Of a stretch of DNA of 44,234 bases, positions 32,793 through 40,625 are shown piece after piece; within the stretch, counting starts at the first letter, position 1; every line of letters begins with the position of its first letter. This DNA comes from Oligoflexia bacterium (lineage in GTDB: Bacteria; Bdellovibrionota; Bacteriovoracia; Bacteriovoracales; Bacteriovoracaceae), in NCBI GenBank assembly GCA_015231955.1, contig JADGAN010000042.1, forward strand, positions 1-44,234. Direction: 5' to 3'. A program made the translations under genes and the position numbers. Below the pieces are notes generated by a model. The model was not told the origin of the DNA. It did no database searches and was given only the letters and a program-made list of their open reading frames with translations.

Positions 32793-33050
32793 ATGGAAAA
32801 TAATAGTAAAAGTGATGCCAATAATTTAGTAAGATCACCTGTAATTTCCTCTCAAGAGAAGTTACGCCTTTTAAACTTCGCTTGCCAAAACTACAACCCC
32901 TATTTGCAAAACAATTTACCAGAAGTAATCGATGTGCTTGCAGCGTTTGGCATCGACATCGAAAAAGAGAATCCCTTCTACATCACCAACAAACTGCTTG
33001 TTCTCCTCGATCAGCTAACAGAAGTCGCACAAGAAGAGATCAACCTCTAG
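32793..33050 (+). CDS. Small helical hypothetical protein
   Basis: The 85-residue acidic protein starts ATG 32793 with AAGG 9-10 bp upstream. The first 18 residues are Ser/Asn-rich and probably disordered. The rest (SSQEKLRLLNFACQNYNPYLQNNLPEVIDVLAAFGIDIEKENPFYITNKLLVLLDQLTEVAQEE) is amphipathic helix. There is no known domain and it is not exported. It lies between the tRNA and the CNB-domain gene, 146 bp from the latter. It may be a small partner protein; function unknown. Confidence 0.5.
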   Translation: MENNSKSDANNLVRSPVISSQEKLRLLNFACQNYNPYLQNNLPEVIDVLAAFGIDIEKENPFYITNKLLVLLDQLTEVAQEEINL

Positions 33051-33195
33051 CAGCAAGCAAAGATCAAGCAAAGAGCGAGCAAAGTGCCATGCACTTGTGG
33101 TTTTGCGGGTGCTAAGGTGGAGGTGTGGTATTTTGGTGTGGGGTGGCACTTTAGTCGGGATGATGCTTAAATTGGGATATGGGGAGGAAAGAAGT

Positions 33196-34224
33196 ATGAG
33201 CAAGATTGTATTGAAGCCAAAAGAGAAGGGCCTTAATAGTGAGGGAAAATCGGTCAACTATAATGCGGGAAAGTTGCTGATCGCAGAAAATGACAATACT
33301 CGAAAGATGTTTATTATTGTTGATGGAAAAGTAAGGGTGTTTAAAACGTACATGGGCAAGAAGATTACGCTTGCGATCTTGGGGCAGGGGGAGATCTTTG
33401 GGGAGATGAGTTTTTTTGATTCGGAACCGCGCTCGGCTTCCGTGGAGGCACTTACGGAGGTTGAAGTTATTATCATTGATGGCGAAGGAGATGCTCGCTC
33501 TAAAGAGATCGATACGCTTCCCAAGTGGGTGATGCCGGTCTTGAAGGCAGCGTTTGGTCGCTTTAGAGAAGTGGATCATCGCTTGATCATTTTGCAAAGT
33601 ATGTATGAGTTTCAAAAAACGCATATGCGCAAAGATCAGGTGGCGCAAGTCATTTATACGGAACTGTTGCGCTACTTGCGTGTGCTCAAGGTCTTTTACA
33701 AGAACTCCTACAAGGGAGAAAACTCAGTCGATAGCAAGGTATTACGCAAAGAGTTTGATGAGGTTCTAGGAAAAAAATATTTAACGGTTAGTGTCTTTTG
33801 GCGCCTCTTAAAAGATTTTGATTTTGTAGATAACAAGCAGGAGGATACTGAGGGGATATTGGAGCTAAAACTCGATCAAATTGATGCCTTTAGTGATTAC
33901 CTTTTAAGCGAAGTCAAAACAGAGCGCTATATGATCTTGGGCCACTCTGCCTTGGGGATTTTACGAAAAATAATCAGCAACTTTGATAGTATCAAGAAAA
34001 CAAGCAAAGGTGGCAAGTGTTACATCATCACCTATGAAGCCGCCAATATTCATTCGACGGCGTTTGTAGCTGAGGCGATCAATGAACTTCTCGAGTATTC
34101 CGTGTTGGAGGCCGCCGAAGGATTACAAGATGCCTTTCAACTGCATTATGATCAAGTTTATCGTATCTACACCTATCAAACTATTTTAAAATCTTTCGAT
34201 CATACGATGGTTGCTCCAGAGTAG
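33196..34224 (+). CDS. Cyclic-nucleotide-binding-domain regulator
   Basis: The 342-residue protein starts at the ATG preceded by AGGAAAG; an upstream ATG at 33097 lacks a ribosome site. The CNB domain (about 22-115) shows MFIIVDGKVRVFKTYMGKK, ILGQGEIFGEMSFFDSEPRSASVEA, the phosphate-binding cassette with GEMSFF and RSAS (Arg contact). No classical Crp HTH is evident. Residues 120-342 are helical with a possible winged-helix segment around 175-215 (LRKEFDEVLGKKYLTVSVFWRLLKDFDFVD). It may be a cAMP/cGMP effector linking to another function rather than a simple promoter-binding Crp. The palindrome at its stop codon is separate. Confidence 0.8.
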   Translation: MSKIVLKPKEKGLNSEGKSVNYNAGKLLIAENDNTRKMFIIVDGKVRVFKTYMGKKITLAILGQGEIFGEMSFFDSEPRSASVEALTEVEVIIIDGEGDARSKEIDTLPKWVMPVLKAAFGRFREVDHRLIILQSMYEFQKTHMRKDQVAQVIYTELLRYLRVLKVFYKNSYKGENSVDSKVLRKEFDEVLGKKYLTVSVFWRLLKDFDFVDNKQEDTEGILELKLDQIDAFSDYLLSEVKTERYMILGHSALGILRKIISNFDSIKKTSKGGKCYIITYEAANIHSTAFVAEAINELLEYSVLEAAEGLQDAFQLHYDQVYRIYTYQTILKSFDHTMVAPE

Positions 34225-34245
34225 AATCGAATCGATTCGATTCTA
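34222..34245. repeat. 24-bp perfect palindrome overlapping a stop codon
   Basis: TAGAATCGAATC is followed directly by its exact reverse complement. The first three bases are the TAG stop of the CNB-domain gene. No T-run follows. It may be an operator-like dimeric site, a transcript-end cruciform, or a replication/segregation mark. Confidence 0.8.
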
Positions 34246-34404
34246 TTAGTTGACTGCGCCAACTACATGAGTAAATAGAAAAGTCCTACGAGGGCCTTCG
34301 CCTCTTCTTGACGAACACATCTGAAAAATCAACAATAGTTGTGTATCGGTGGTATCGTTCAACTAAAGGTCAACTTGAAGTTCTTTAAGGAGAGGGGGGA
34401 GGAG

Positions 34405-35235
34405 ATGGACCTAGAAGCACTGAACTCAATTGTTAGAGAGTTTTCGGGCGAGTCTCATGGCAGCAGCAACTACGATGAAGACCAATTTTTCGTGCGTGGT
34501 GAGGCCGTGAACAACTTTGCTCCTTTTTCTTACATCAAAAAGAAGTTGGTGCCCCCAGCAACTCCTCTTGAGGATTATCGTGATCTGTTGGCGCACGGGA
34601 TGGTAGTTGTCTCCTACGATTTCATTGAGGATAACCATTTTCGCGACTGGTATGAGAAGCAATTTGGAAAAAAGCTTACTCCTAAGGCCGCTCGCAAAAT
34701 TCTGCTGATTTATAAACCAAACCAGAAGAGTATCTTTGCTTCCCTTGAGGCGGTTAATAGAAGCTTTGAGGTGCTACGAGCAGAAAAAATCTTAATCAAT
34801 ACTAAAAATCTCGCAACGCAACTGGGAGAGTGGTATTGCAAATGCGTCTTCGGCCTTAGTCAAATCAAGTCGACTTCTCAACGCGGCTTTGATTTTGAGT
34901 TAAACAGCAAGCGCATTGAGGTTAAAACCTACTGGGGTGACAAATCTTCGCCCAAAGGGGTAAAGCTTCGAAAATCTCTCGTTGAACTAAGCGATAACTG
35001 TATTCTGATCTACCTTACCAATAATTTTATGATAAGAGAGATCTGCTTTTTAGATTCCGATTTTATCCTTCGCAAATTTTCAGAAAAAGGGCACACCATT
35101 TTCTTAAAAGATAGCGATTTATCCGCTTATTTTTTCAGCAGATCCTCCAAGCAATTTGAAAAGGTGGTCAACAAGAACGCCTTGATGGCCTTTGCCTCAC
35201 CCGCTCTTGCCATCAAACTCGAAGGCCGCCTCTAA
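34405..35235 (+). CDS. PD-(D/E)XK-fold protein of unknown role
   Basis: The 276-residue protein starts at the ATG 34405 after a strong GGGGGAGGAG site. The C-terminal half shows a nuclease-fold core: GEWYCKCVFG (Glu142), QRGFDFELNSKRIEVKTYW with Asp163, Glu172 and Lys174 in the E...D...ExK arrangement, then a strand ILIYLTNNF. The first 130 residues (including AHGMVVVSYDFIEDNHF and PKAARKILLIY) are not recognised. This matches stand-alone nuclease-like proteins rather than any named restriction enzyme. Its last bases overlap the stop of the convergent fliA by 4 bp. There is no modification methylase nearby, so an ordinary restriction-modification role is unlikely. Confidence 0.6.
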   Translation: MDLEALNSIVREFSGESHGSSNYDEDQFFVRGEAVNNFAPFSYIKKKLVPPATPLEDYRDLLAHGMVVVSYDFIEDNHFRDWYEKQFGKKLTPKAARKILLIYKPNQKSIFASLEAVNRSFEVLRAEKILINTKNLATQLGEWYCKCVFGLSQIKSTSQRGFDFELNSKRIEVKTYWGDKSSPKGVKLRKSLVELSDNCILIYLTNNFMIREICFLDSDFILRKFSEKGHTIFLKDSDLSAYFFSRSSKQFEKVVNKNALMAFASPALAIKLEGRL

Positions 35236-36098
35236 GCAGCAAGCTCGTGAACGTCAGCAACGGAGGTAAACTCTTTGCTGAAAATTGCTTTGAGTTTAGA
35301 GACGGCCTCTGTGTGCAGCTGTGAGACGCGAGCATTAGTGATCTTTAGCTCACCACTAATCTCGTTCATCTTAAGGCCCTCAAAATAATAGAGGTGCAAA
35401 ACTTTTTTGTGCACGCTAGGCAGAGTTTCCATGGCAGCGTAAATCTTCTTCTGCGCCATCTTTAGACTAAGCATAGAGAAGGGTCCGTTGTGGTCATACT
35501 CTTCCTCTAACCCTGAAGCGCTAAGCTCGCTTTTATGAAAATTACGGGTAGAGTCTTGGCCATTTTGATTGCTTTCCACTAAATCTTCAAAACTCACAAG
35601 CGAAACGCGCTTAATGGCATCGAGGAGTTTTTGATATTTTGTAAGAGGGATGCCCAATACTTCACACACTTCGCCTTCGGTTGCTTTACGGCCAAGTCTC
35701 TTTTGAAGCTCTTTTTCTGCTTGCTCAACCTTCTTGCCTTTATCTTTCACCGAGCGAGGAATCCAATCGATGTTACGAAGTTCATCGAGGATGGCCCCGC
35801 GAATGCGAAATTCGGCGTAGGTTTTAAATTTATTTTCTTTAGTAGGGTCAAACTTCTTAAGAGCATCGATAAGTCCAATCACTCCGCAAGAGACCAGTTC
35901 ATCAAACTCTAGGCCACCAAGGGAGCGAGGGAGTTTTCGAAGAAATTTACGAGCAATAAATTTTATAAAGGGGACGTACTCGGTAACTACCGTTTCCGTC
36001 ACCACTTGCTGTCGCGATTTCTCTCCGGCATCTCTTTTAATGGAGATGCTGGCGATAATCTCTGGAAGATTCTTTAGTTTGCTAAGAGCGCTTTTCAT
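35232..36098 (-). CDS. fliA: FliA/WhiG-type sigma factor (sigma-28)
   Basis: The 288-residue sigma factor starts at ATG 36098 with GGAGGA upstream. It has region 2 (VPFIKFIARKFLRKLPRSLGGLEFDELVSCGVIGLIDALKKFDPTKENKF, then TYAEFRIRGAILDELRNIDWIPRSVK), region 3 (ELQKRLGRKATEGEVCEVLGI) and region 4 (LHLYYFEGLKMNEISGELKITNARVSQLHTEAVSKLK). The NIDWIPRSVK stretch is diagnostic of FliA-like factors, which direct flagellar/motility or developmental genes. The usual flhF/flhG neighbours are not present, so the gene stands apart from the flagellar cluster, or the window misses it. The anti-sigma partner is not seen. Confidence 0.9.
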   Translation of the reverse strand: MKSALSKLKNLPEIIASISIKRDAGEKSRQQVVTETVVTEYVPFIKFIARKFLRKLPRSLGGLEFDELVSCGVIGLIDALKKFDPTKENKFKTYAEFRIRGAILDELRNIDWIPRSVKDKGKKVEQAEKELQKRLGRKATEGEVCEVLGIPLTKYQKLLDAIKRVSLVSFEDLVESNQNGQDSTRNFHKSELSASGLEEEYDHNGPFSMLSLKMAQKKIYAAMETLPSVHKKVLHLYYFEGLKMNEISGELKITNARVSQLHTEAVSKLKAIFSKEFTSVADVHELAA

Positions 36099-36315
36099 AG
36101 TCGTTCCTCCATCTGTTGGACGATTAGTAAAGAACCAAGAAAAATCGCTAAACAAAACTTCAATAAAATTTCTTAAAAAAATGGTTAGTGATTCAATTAT
36201 CTCGCAGCTTGGAGAAACCCTTTAATCATTTAGATAAGTGATTGAAAGCGCGAAGCGTGCGCCGAAGAGCGTGGCAAGCAAAGTTGGCAAGTCTTTTTAA
36301 GATATCTTGGATATC

Positions 36316-36332
36316 AATGAGTTTGCCTCATT
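36316..36332 (-). terminator. Hairpin just beyond manC
   Basis: AATGAG (36316-36321) pairs with CTCATT (36327-36332) around a 5-base loop, immediately after the manC stop on the minus strand. A second palindrome AAGATATCTT follows at about 36299-36308. There is no T-run, so termination is plausible but unproven. Confidence 0.35.
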
Positions 36333-36334
36333 CG

Positions 36335-37432
36335 TTATAAGTATTCGTTTCCCCACTCTTGGTTTTCAAGGTAGGAGACCACCTCTTTGATTTTCTGTGC
36401 ATCGCTCTCTTTTACAATAAGAAGTGTAGAGGGAGTGTTAACAACGATCAAATCATTTACTCCAATCATTGTTATAAGTTGAGAGGGATCACTTTTAATT
36501 AAATTATTTTTAGCATCACTAAAGAAAAAACGTTCGTTTTGATGAACTAAAAAATTTTCACCCTGTTCTTGCTGTTGTTGCTGTTGCTGACGAAGAATAG
36601 GTATCAATGCATCCCATGCACCGAGATCGCTCCAATCAAACTCCGAGGGTACCAGCGAGATACGCTTGGAGTTTTCCATGATGGCATAATCTATGGAGAT
36701 CGAGGGAAGCTCTTGGTAAAGAGATGCAATCTCTTTTTCATTAGATGCTTGCAAAGCTTGAAGCAAGCGATCTTTAAAAGCATAAATAGCGGGGGCATTA
36801 GTTGCAAACTCTTCGAGGAGAGTTCCCACCGAGGCGATGAACATTCCTGCATTCCAAAAATATCCGTCACGCATATAAGAGAGTGCGGTTTCGTAATTGG
36901 GTTTTTCTTTGAATTCTAAAACTTTCGAGGTGGATTTATCGATCTTGATGTAACCATAACCGGTGTGTGGAGTGTGCGGAATAATCCCTATGGTAACGAT
37001 AGAGGAGGTTTGCTTTGCCAGATCGACTCCCTTTTGTAGTGTATCCTGAAAGCCTCGGTGATTTAAAATCACATGATCGGCCGGTAAAATAATTACCATG
37101 TCGCTAGCGTGTGCATTTTTACTGAGAAGTGTGATTAGCGAGAGAAAAACACAAGGAGCAGTATTACGGGCGCTCGGTTCTAAAATCACATTGGATGCGG
37201 GCATATACTCTTGCGAGTGCGCGATTGCCAGTTTTCTTTGAGTGGAGATGGTGACGATAAAACGATCTTGGTTTTGTGAAAGAGGTGCTACGCGTGCTAG
37301 TGTCTCTGTGAGCAAGCTTTGCTCACCTACTAAATTTAAATATTGTTTGGGTTTTTTCTTGGTAGAGAGTGGCCAAAAGCGCGTGCCACTGCCGCCTGCC
37401 ATAATCAAAGCATAGGTCTTGTTGTGATTCAT
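36335..37432 (-). CDS. manC: Mannose-1-phosphate guanylyltransferase
   Basis: The 365-residue cytosolic enzyme makes GDP-mannose from mannose-1-phosphate and GTP for polysaccharide and glycan synthesis. Motifs are MAGGSGTRFWPLSTKKKPKQ (residues 11-30, nucleotide-binding and catalytic Lys), ILPADHVI, the GTP-loop region GYGYIKI, FKEKP (with the metal-binding EKP) and FWNAGMFI. GGAGGT lies before ATG 37432. The C-terminal phosphomannose isomerase domain of bifunctional versions is absent. A short QQQQQQQ stretch (about 283-290) before GENFLV is unusual for the family and is probably a slippage-generated loop. It stands alone rather than in an O-antigen cluster. Confidence 0.9.
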   Translation of the reverse strand: MNHNKTYALIMAGGSGTRFWPLSTKKKPKQYLNLVGEQSLLTETLARVAPLSQNQDRFIVTISTQRKLAIAHSQEYMPASNVILEPSARNTAPCVFLSLITLLSKNAHASDMVIILPADHVILNHRGFQDTLQKGVDLAKQTSSIVTIGIIPHTPHTGYGYIKIDKSTSKVLEFKEKPNYETALSYMRDGYFWNAGMFIASVGTLLEEFATNAPAIYAFKDRLLQALQASNEKEIASLYQELPSISIDYAIMENSKRISLVPSEFDWSDLGAWDALIPILRQQQQQQQEQGENFLVHQNERFFFSDAKNNLIKSDPSQLITMIGVNDLIVVNTPSTLLIVKESDAQKIKEVVSYLENQEWGNEYL

Positions 37433-37519
37433 GAGAAACCTCCGGATCCATAAGGGCCGCATTCGTAAGCTTGTTACTTTAGATGAAAAAGCTGAAAATG
37501 GAAAGATCTCGATGCTTGC

Positions 37520-38596
37520 TTATTGATTATTCTGCATATTGTGTTGCTTGATTTCCTGAATGGCCGCGGAGCTTTTACGACAGCCCCGTGGTTCGCCAGG
37601 GAAGGGATTGGGATGTGCATTTTGATGAGAGACCGCAATGGTTCTCCAGTTAAAGCGCAAAAGGTAGTTATAGGGAATTACCCCGTATCCTGCAGGTTTT
37701 TGATTGTCACGCGCAGAGGACCAACTGGTACTCCAGCTATTTTTAAAAATGTATCCACCCATCTCTTCACCATAATAGTTATCATCATAACCAACGATGA
37801 CTACAGCATGACCGCCACAATTGATGCGATCACACTCAGGATAGCTACTGCTGTAAGGGTATTCACCATAGGAGTTCCAGCCATTCATCGGCCAAAAGAG
37901 CTCTGTTACCACTACAAAATTTTGATTGATCAAACTTTTAATGTCGCTTATTTGGATTTTGATATTTTCAATGGCACTAAAAGTGTAGCTGGGAGGATTT
38001 TTGTACTCATTTTTACAGCTAGTAGGATTGTTATTAGAGTAAGGAAATTCATGTTCAAACTTCATGAATTTATCAGCAATAAATTGTACTTCCCAGAGGG
38101 CAATTCCACCATCATTGTTACTTTCAGGATCACCAGCACACGCAGGGCAATCGTTAAAGAACATCCAGGCATTACACTGTTCACTGAAATTTTGGGCCTT
38201 GCCTTCGCCCGCCCATACCGCATACTCCATGGCGGCAGTGGTGGCAAAGTTATGGCATTGGCCTCGCGATCCTTGATTTTTTATGGGGGATTGTGACTGA
38301 ATGAGGGAGGTGTTTGCAGGTGGATTGATAATGGAGTGAGTGGCAAGCAATTTTCGTACTTCTTTTAAAATCGCCCACTCGCGCTTGCTAAAGTATGGCC
38401 GATTTTTGATAAAATCATCGTAAGCAATGAGTGTGGGTGTGTCGTTTATATCGAAACTTAAGTCATGATCGCTAGCAGTTTCTCTTGGCCAAGGTTTGAT
38501 TTTGATTTGTCGATTTTGCTCACCGTTATATCCGGTAAGCAGTAGTGTAAGTAAAATCATGCATATAAAAGAGAATAAAGTCTTGAAACGCAACAT
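37520..38596 (-). CDS. Exported papain-family (C1) cysteine protease
   Basis: The 358-residue protein has a signal peptide (about 1-22), followed by a prodomain-like region and the catalytic core. Core motifs are IKNQGSRGQCHNFATTAAMEY with oxyanion Gln108 and nucleophile Cys114, GGHAVVIVGYDD with His263, and FKNSWST with Asn286. The family normally has W after Cys (CWAF); here it reads CHNF, an unusual oxyanion-side change. Several Cys pairs suggest disulfides. It begins 3 bp after the SPOR gene ends. Predatory and biofilm bacteria often export C1 proteases; the role here is unknown. Confidence 0.8.
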   Translation of the reverse strand: MLRFKTLFSFICMILLTLLLTGYNGEQNRQIKIKPWPRETASDHDLSFDINDTPTLIAYDDFIKNRPYFSKREWAILKEVRKLLATHSIINPPANTSLIQSQSPIKNQGSRGQCHNFATTAAMEYAVWAGEGKAQNFSEQCNAWMFFNDCPACAGDPESNNDGGIALWEVQFIADKFMKFEHEFPYSNNNPTSCKNEYKNPPSYTFSAIENIKIQISDIKSLINQNFVVVTELFWPMNGWNSYGEYPYSSSYPECDRINCGGHAVVIVGYDDNYYGEEMGGYIFKNSWSTSWSSARDNQKPAGYGVIPYNYLLRFNWRTIAVSHQNAHPNPFPGEPRGCRKSSAAIQEIKQHNMQNNQ

Positions 38597-38599
38597 AAA

Positions 38600-39340
38600 T
38601 TAATTGAACTCAGTAATAACGTAATCTTGTCCCTGAAAAAGGGACTCTTCTTTTGAAATATATTCTTTGGCCTCGGAAATGGAATTGAAAGTTCCTAGGC
38701 TTACACGGTACCAGATACCTTTATCCGGTATGCGTACTTCACTTAGGATAGGATTGTAACCGCGAATGCGAAAACCATCGGCAAATTTAATGGCATCACT
38801 CTCCTGCTGATAGGAACCGAGTTGAATGGTGTACTTTCCACTGAGTGCCACTTTGGGTTTTTCACTGTGATTATCGATGATATCTGCTGTCGCTTCATGA
38901 GATTGTGTTGTGATGGCGCTGGAGGCAGGTGCTCGTTCCGAGGTTGTTGCCAGCTCTGCGGTTGTATGCTCTGTTGCATTTGTAGTTGTAGTTGCAGTTG
39001 ATGTTGTAGTTTTGGTTTCACTGTTGATAATTTGCCGATTCATCTTTTCAAACTCTTCCTCGAGTTTTTGATAAGTTTTGTCGGAGTTTTCTTGTTTTCC
39101 GACTTCTACTGTCTTGTGAGCTTGCGTCTCTTGAATCACTTGATCCATGTTTTCTTCGGCGATCGACTTTAGTTGCACAGCTTTTTGATCTTCCGGGGTG
39201 ATGCCTGCAAGATGAAGAGAAAAGTTGCGACCAACTTTTACTCCAACAGCAAAGGAGGTGAGTGCCGTAAGCAACATAAAGATGAAGATTAAGGCGACCT
39301 CTTTTTTATCGAATACGAAAACTTTATTTTTCTCATCCAT
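38600..39340 (-). CDS. SPOR-domain membrane protein
   Basis: The protein has 246 residues from ATG 39340; a TTG further upstream is in frame but has no ribosome site. A short cytoplasmic segment MDEKNKVFVFDKKEVA precedes one transmembrane helix (LIFIFMLLTALTSFAVGVKV), a Thr/Ala-rich periplasmic linker (including TTTSTATTTTNATEHTTAELATT) and a C-terminal SPOR domain (YTIQLGSYQQESDAIKFADGFRIRGYNP...WYRVSLGTFNSISEAKEY). SPOR domains bind glycan strands lacking stem peptides at the septum. The protease gene follows at 3 bp. Function in cell-wall or division-site recruitment is expected from the domain. Confidence 0.85.
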   Translation of the reverse strand: MDEKNKVFVFDKKEVALIFIFMLLTALTSFAVGVKVGRNFSLHLAGITPEDQKAVQLKSIAEENMDQVIQETQAHKTVEVGKQENSDKTYQKLEEEFEKMNRQIINSETKTTTSTATTTTNATEHTTAELATTSERAPASSAITTQSHEATADIIDNHSEKPKVALSGKYTIQLGSYQQESDAIKFADGFRIRGYNPILSEVRIPDKGIWYRVSLGTFNSISEAKEYISKEESLFQGQDYVITEFN

Positions 39341-39519
39341 CACTTTTATTCTAAATGGTAGTTCTGGTTGGTGCAATCATTTTTATTGGGTTTAAATGAT
39401 CTACCATTTTAGAGTGATAAGTAGTGAAGATGTGGTGATTGTACTTTGGCAAGCAAATAGCAAAGAAGAAGGAGAAGACGAGAAAAATAGTTTTTTAAGC
39501 AACATAAAGGACGGTGGAA

Positions 39520-39714
39520 ATGGAGATAAAAAAAACAGAAGTAAAAAGTCGGATTTTATCACAAAAAGGGCAAGGTATTTTAGAGTACATTATCATTTCA
39601 AGTTTGGTCGGCCTTTTGTGTCTGGTAACAGTAAAGCAATTTGGAGATGTATTGGAAAGAAGAGTTGAGGAGTTGAAAGCGCGTGTGACCGAAAACTTAA
39701 AGATTAAATCGTAA
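39520..39714 (+). CDS. flp: Flp-type type IVb pilin
   Basis: The 64-residue prepilin starts at ATG 39520 (AAAGGA 7 bp upstream); a GTG at 39514 is less well placed. It has a type IVb leader: LSQKG|QGILEYIIISSLVGLLCLVTV, with cleavage after Gly17 and conserved Glu at +5 and Tyr at +6. The C-terminal tail (QFGDVLERRVEELKARVTEN) is a short amphipathic helix, as in Flp pilins. It is the first gene of an operon with secretin and ATPase. The pilus would serve adhesion or surface contact. Confidence 0.9.
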   Translation: MEIKKTEVKSRILSQKGQGILEYIIISSLVGLLCLVTVKQFGDVLERRVEELKARVTENLKIKS

Positions 39715-39718
39715 GTCA

Positions 39719-39943
39719 ATGGTCTATTTATTGCCGTCACTGCTAGTGATCTCGTTACTTTTTTTTGAACTTGGATGTGCGTTAGAGCTGGTGTCGCTTG
39801 CTCGAAGGTTTCCAAATGAGTATTACAAGTCGCTTGAACAAAAGGTGCGCTGTGAAGTTGAGAAAGAGATTGGGGCAGGTGACCTTGAGCGCGGTGGTGA
39901 CATTACAAGCGATTTGCCTACTGATCCTAGTGGCGATTTATGA
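39719..39943 (+). CDS. Small membrane protein overlapping the TadE-like gene
   Basis: The 74-residue frame starts 4 bp after the pilin stop. It has an N-terminal hydrophobic helix (MVYLLPSLLVISLLFFELGCALELVSLA) and a charged tail ending TDPSGDL. Its last 128 bp overlap the next gene in another frame. There is no strong ribosome site, so expression would be by coupling. The overlap is unusually long, so either this or the N-terminus of the next gene may be misjudged; compact pilus loci sometimes contain such frames. No family recognised. Confidence 0.4.
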   Translation: MVYLLPSLLVISLLFFELGCALELVSLARRFPNEYYKSLEQKVRCEVEKEIGAGDLERGGDITSDLPTDPSGDL

Positions 39944-40265
39944 GTTCCAAGTACAAATGCCGACCTTTCGCATGAGAGTGGCAGCACTCTCATGCCTTAA
40001 AGAGTTTAAACAACTTGGTGATCTTTTCCTCCAAAAAAAATTGCAGCAACAACAATTTATAACAGCGGTGCTGAGTAATTCTGCATGTGCCAAATTTGAC
40101 CGAAATGCACTACTGGCAATTCCTCCTACCCTGGAAGAATCTCCAGTGGTGGACTGGAATTGGTGCATTCGAAATTTAGAGAGCGGTAAAGTTTATCTTT
40201 GTGGAAAGTATCGCGCGCGGCAGTTTAGTGTAGAGTGGGAACCACAAGAGGTGGACGTTCTATGA
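39816..40265 (+). CDS. TadE-like minor pseudopilin candidate
   Basis: The protein has about 149 residues from ATG 39816 (GAAGGT upstream). The N-terminus LRKRLGQVTLSAVVTLQAICLLILVAIYEFQVQM is a single hydrophobic helix after a basic segment, as in TadE/TadF pseudopilins, but no Glu follows at +5. The C-terminal part has Cys residues (LSCLKEF, NSACAKF, NWCIRN, YLCGKY) that could form disulfides. The stop TGA overlaps the start of the next gene (ATGA). Role in the Flp assembly apparatus inferred from position. Confidence 0.5.
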   Translation: MSITSRLNKRCAVKLRKRLGQVTLSAVVTLQAICLLILVAIYEFQVQMPTFRMRVAALSCLKEFKQLGDLFLQKKLQQQQFITAVLSNSACAKFDRNALLAIPPTLEESPVVDWNWCIRNLESGKVYLCGKYRARQFSVEWEPQEVDVL

Positions 40266-40441
40266 AAAGTAAAAGTTGCTACAAGCGAGGTGATGTTTTG
40301 CTAGAGGGGATGCTTTGGATTGGCATGGGCGCCCTATTGCTAGTGGCATTAGCGCAAATTTTAGTGGAGTCGAAAGAGTGGTTTAGGAGAGTGGCCCATG
40401 AAGAGGGTATTGAAATGGAGAGAATGGAAATGCACTATTGA
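40262..40441 (+). CDS. Pseudopilin-like small protein (prepilin-peptidase site)
   Basis: The 59-residue protein overlaps the preceding stop (ATGA). It reads MKSKSCYKRG|DVLLEGMLWIGMGALLLVALAQIL. The Gly at -1 and Glu at +5 match the prepilin-peptidase recognition seen in Flp, and the hydrophobic helix follows. A short charged tail (VESKEWFRRVAHEEGIEMERMEMHY) completes it. It is probably a minor pilin or TadE/F-type pseudopilin. The fit to the cleavage rule is the main evidence. Confidence 0.6.
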   Translation: MKSKSCYKRGDVLLEGMLWIGMGALLLVALAQILVESKEWFRRVAHEEGIEMERMEMHY

Positions 40442-40625
40442 GGTCGATGCAAGGAAGATTATGATCTTTTCGCTATCGATGATCCTTAGCAATTTTGTTT
40501 TTATAAAACTGTTAAAAGACAATAAAGAGGGCAAAAGCTTGGGTTGCATAAATTCCATCATCAAAAACGATGAACAGAGTAAACAAGAGGATGGTGATGA
40601 GTTTGAAATTCAGTGGCCGCAATAG
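40398..40625 (+). CDS. Small membrane protein in the Flp operon
   Basis: The 75-residue frame starts at ATG 40398 with AGGAGAGTGGCCC upstream, overlapping the pseudopilin-like gene by 44 bp. It has one membrane helix (KIMIFSLSMILSNFVFIKLL) after a basic N-terminus and an acidic tail. Its end overlaps the secretin gene. It may replace the short inner-membrane component (CpaB- or TadG-like) of larger loci, but no family motif is visible. Confidence 0.45.
   Translation: MKRVLKWREWKCTIEVDARKIMIFSLSMILSNFVFIKLLKDNKEGKSLGCINSIIKNDEQSKQEDGDEFEIQWPQ

Noticed and set aside
39396-39668. Plus-strand 90-residue frame before and over the pilin gene
   Set aside because: It overlaps flp in another frame and has no hydrophobic or pilin features.
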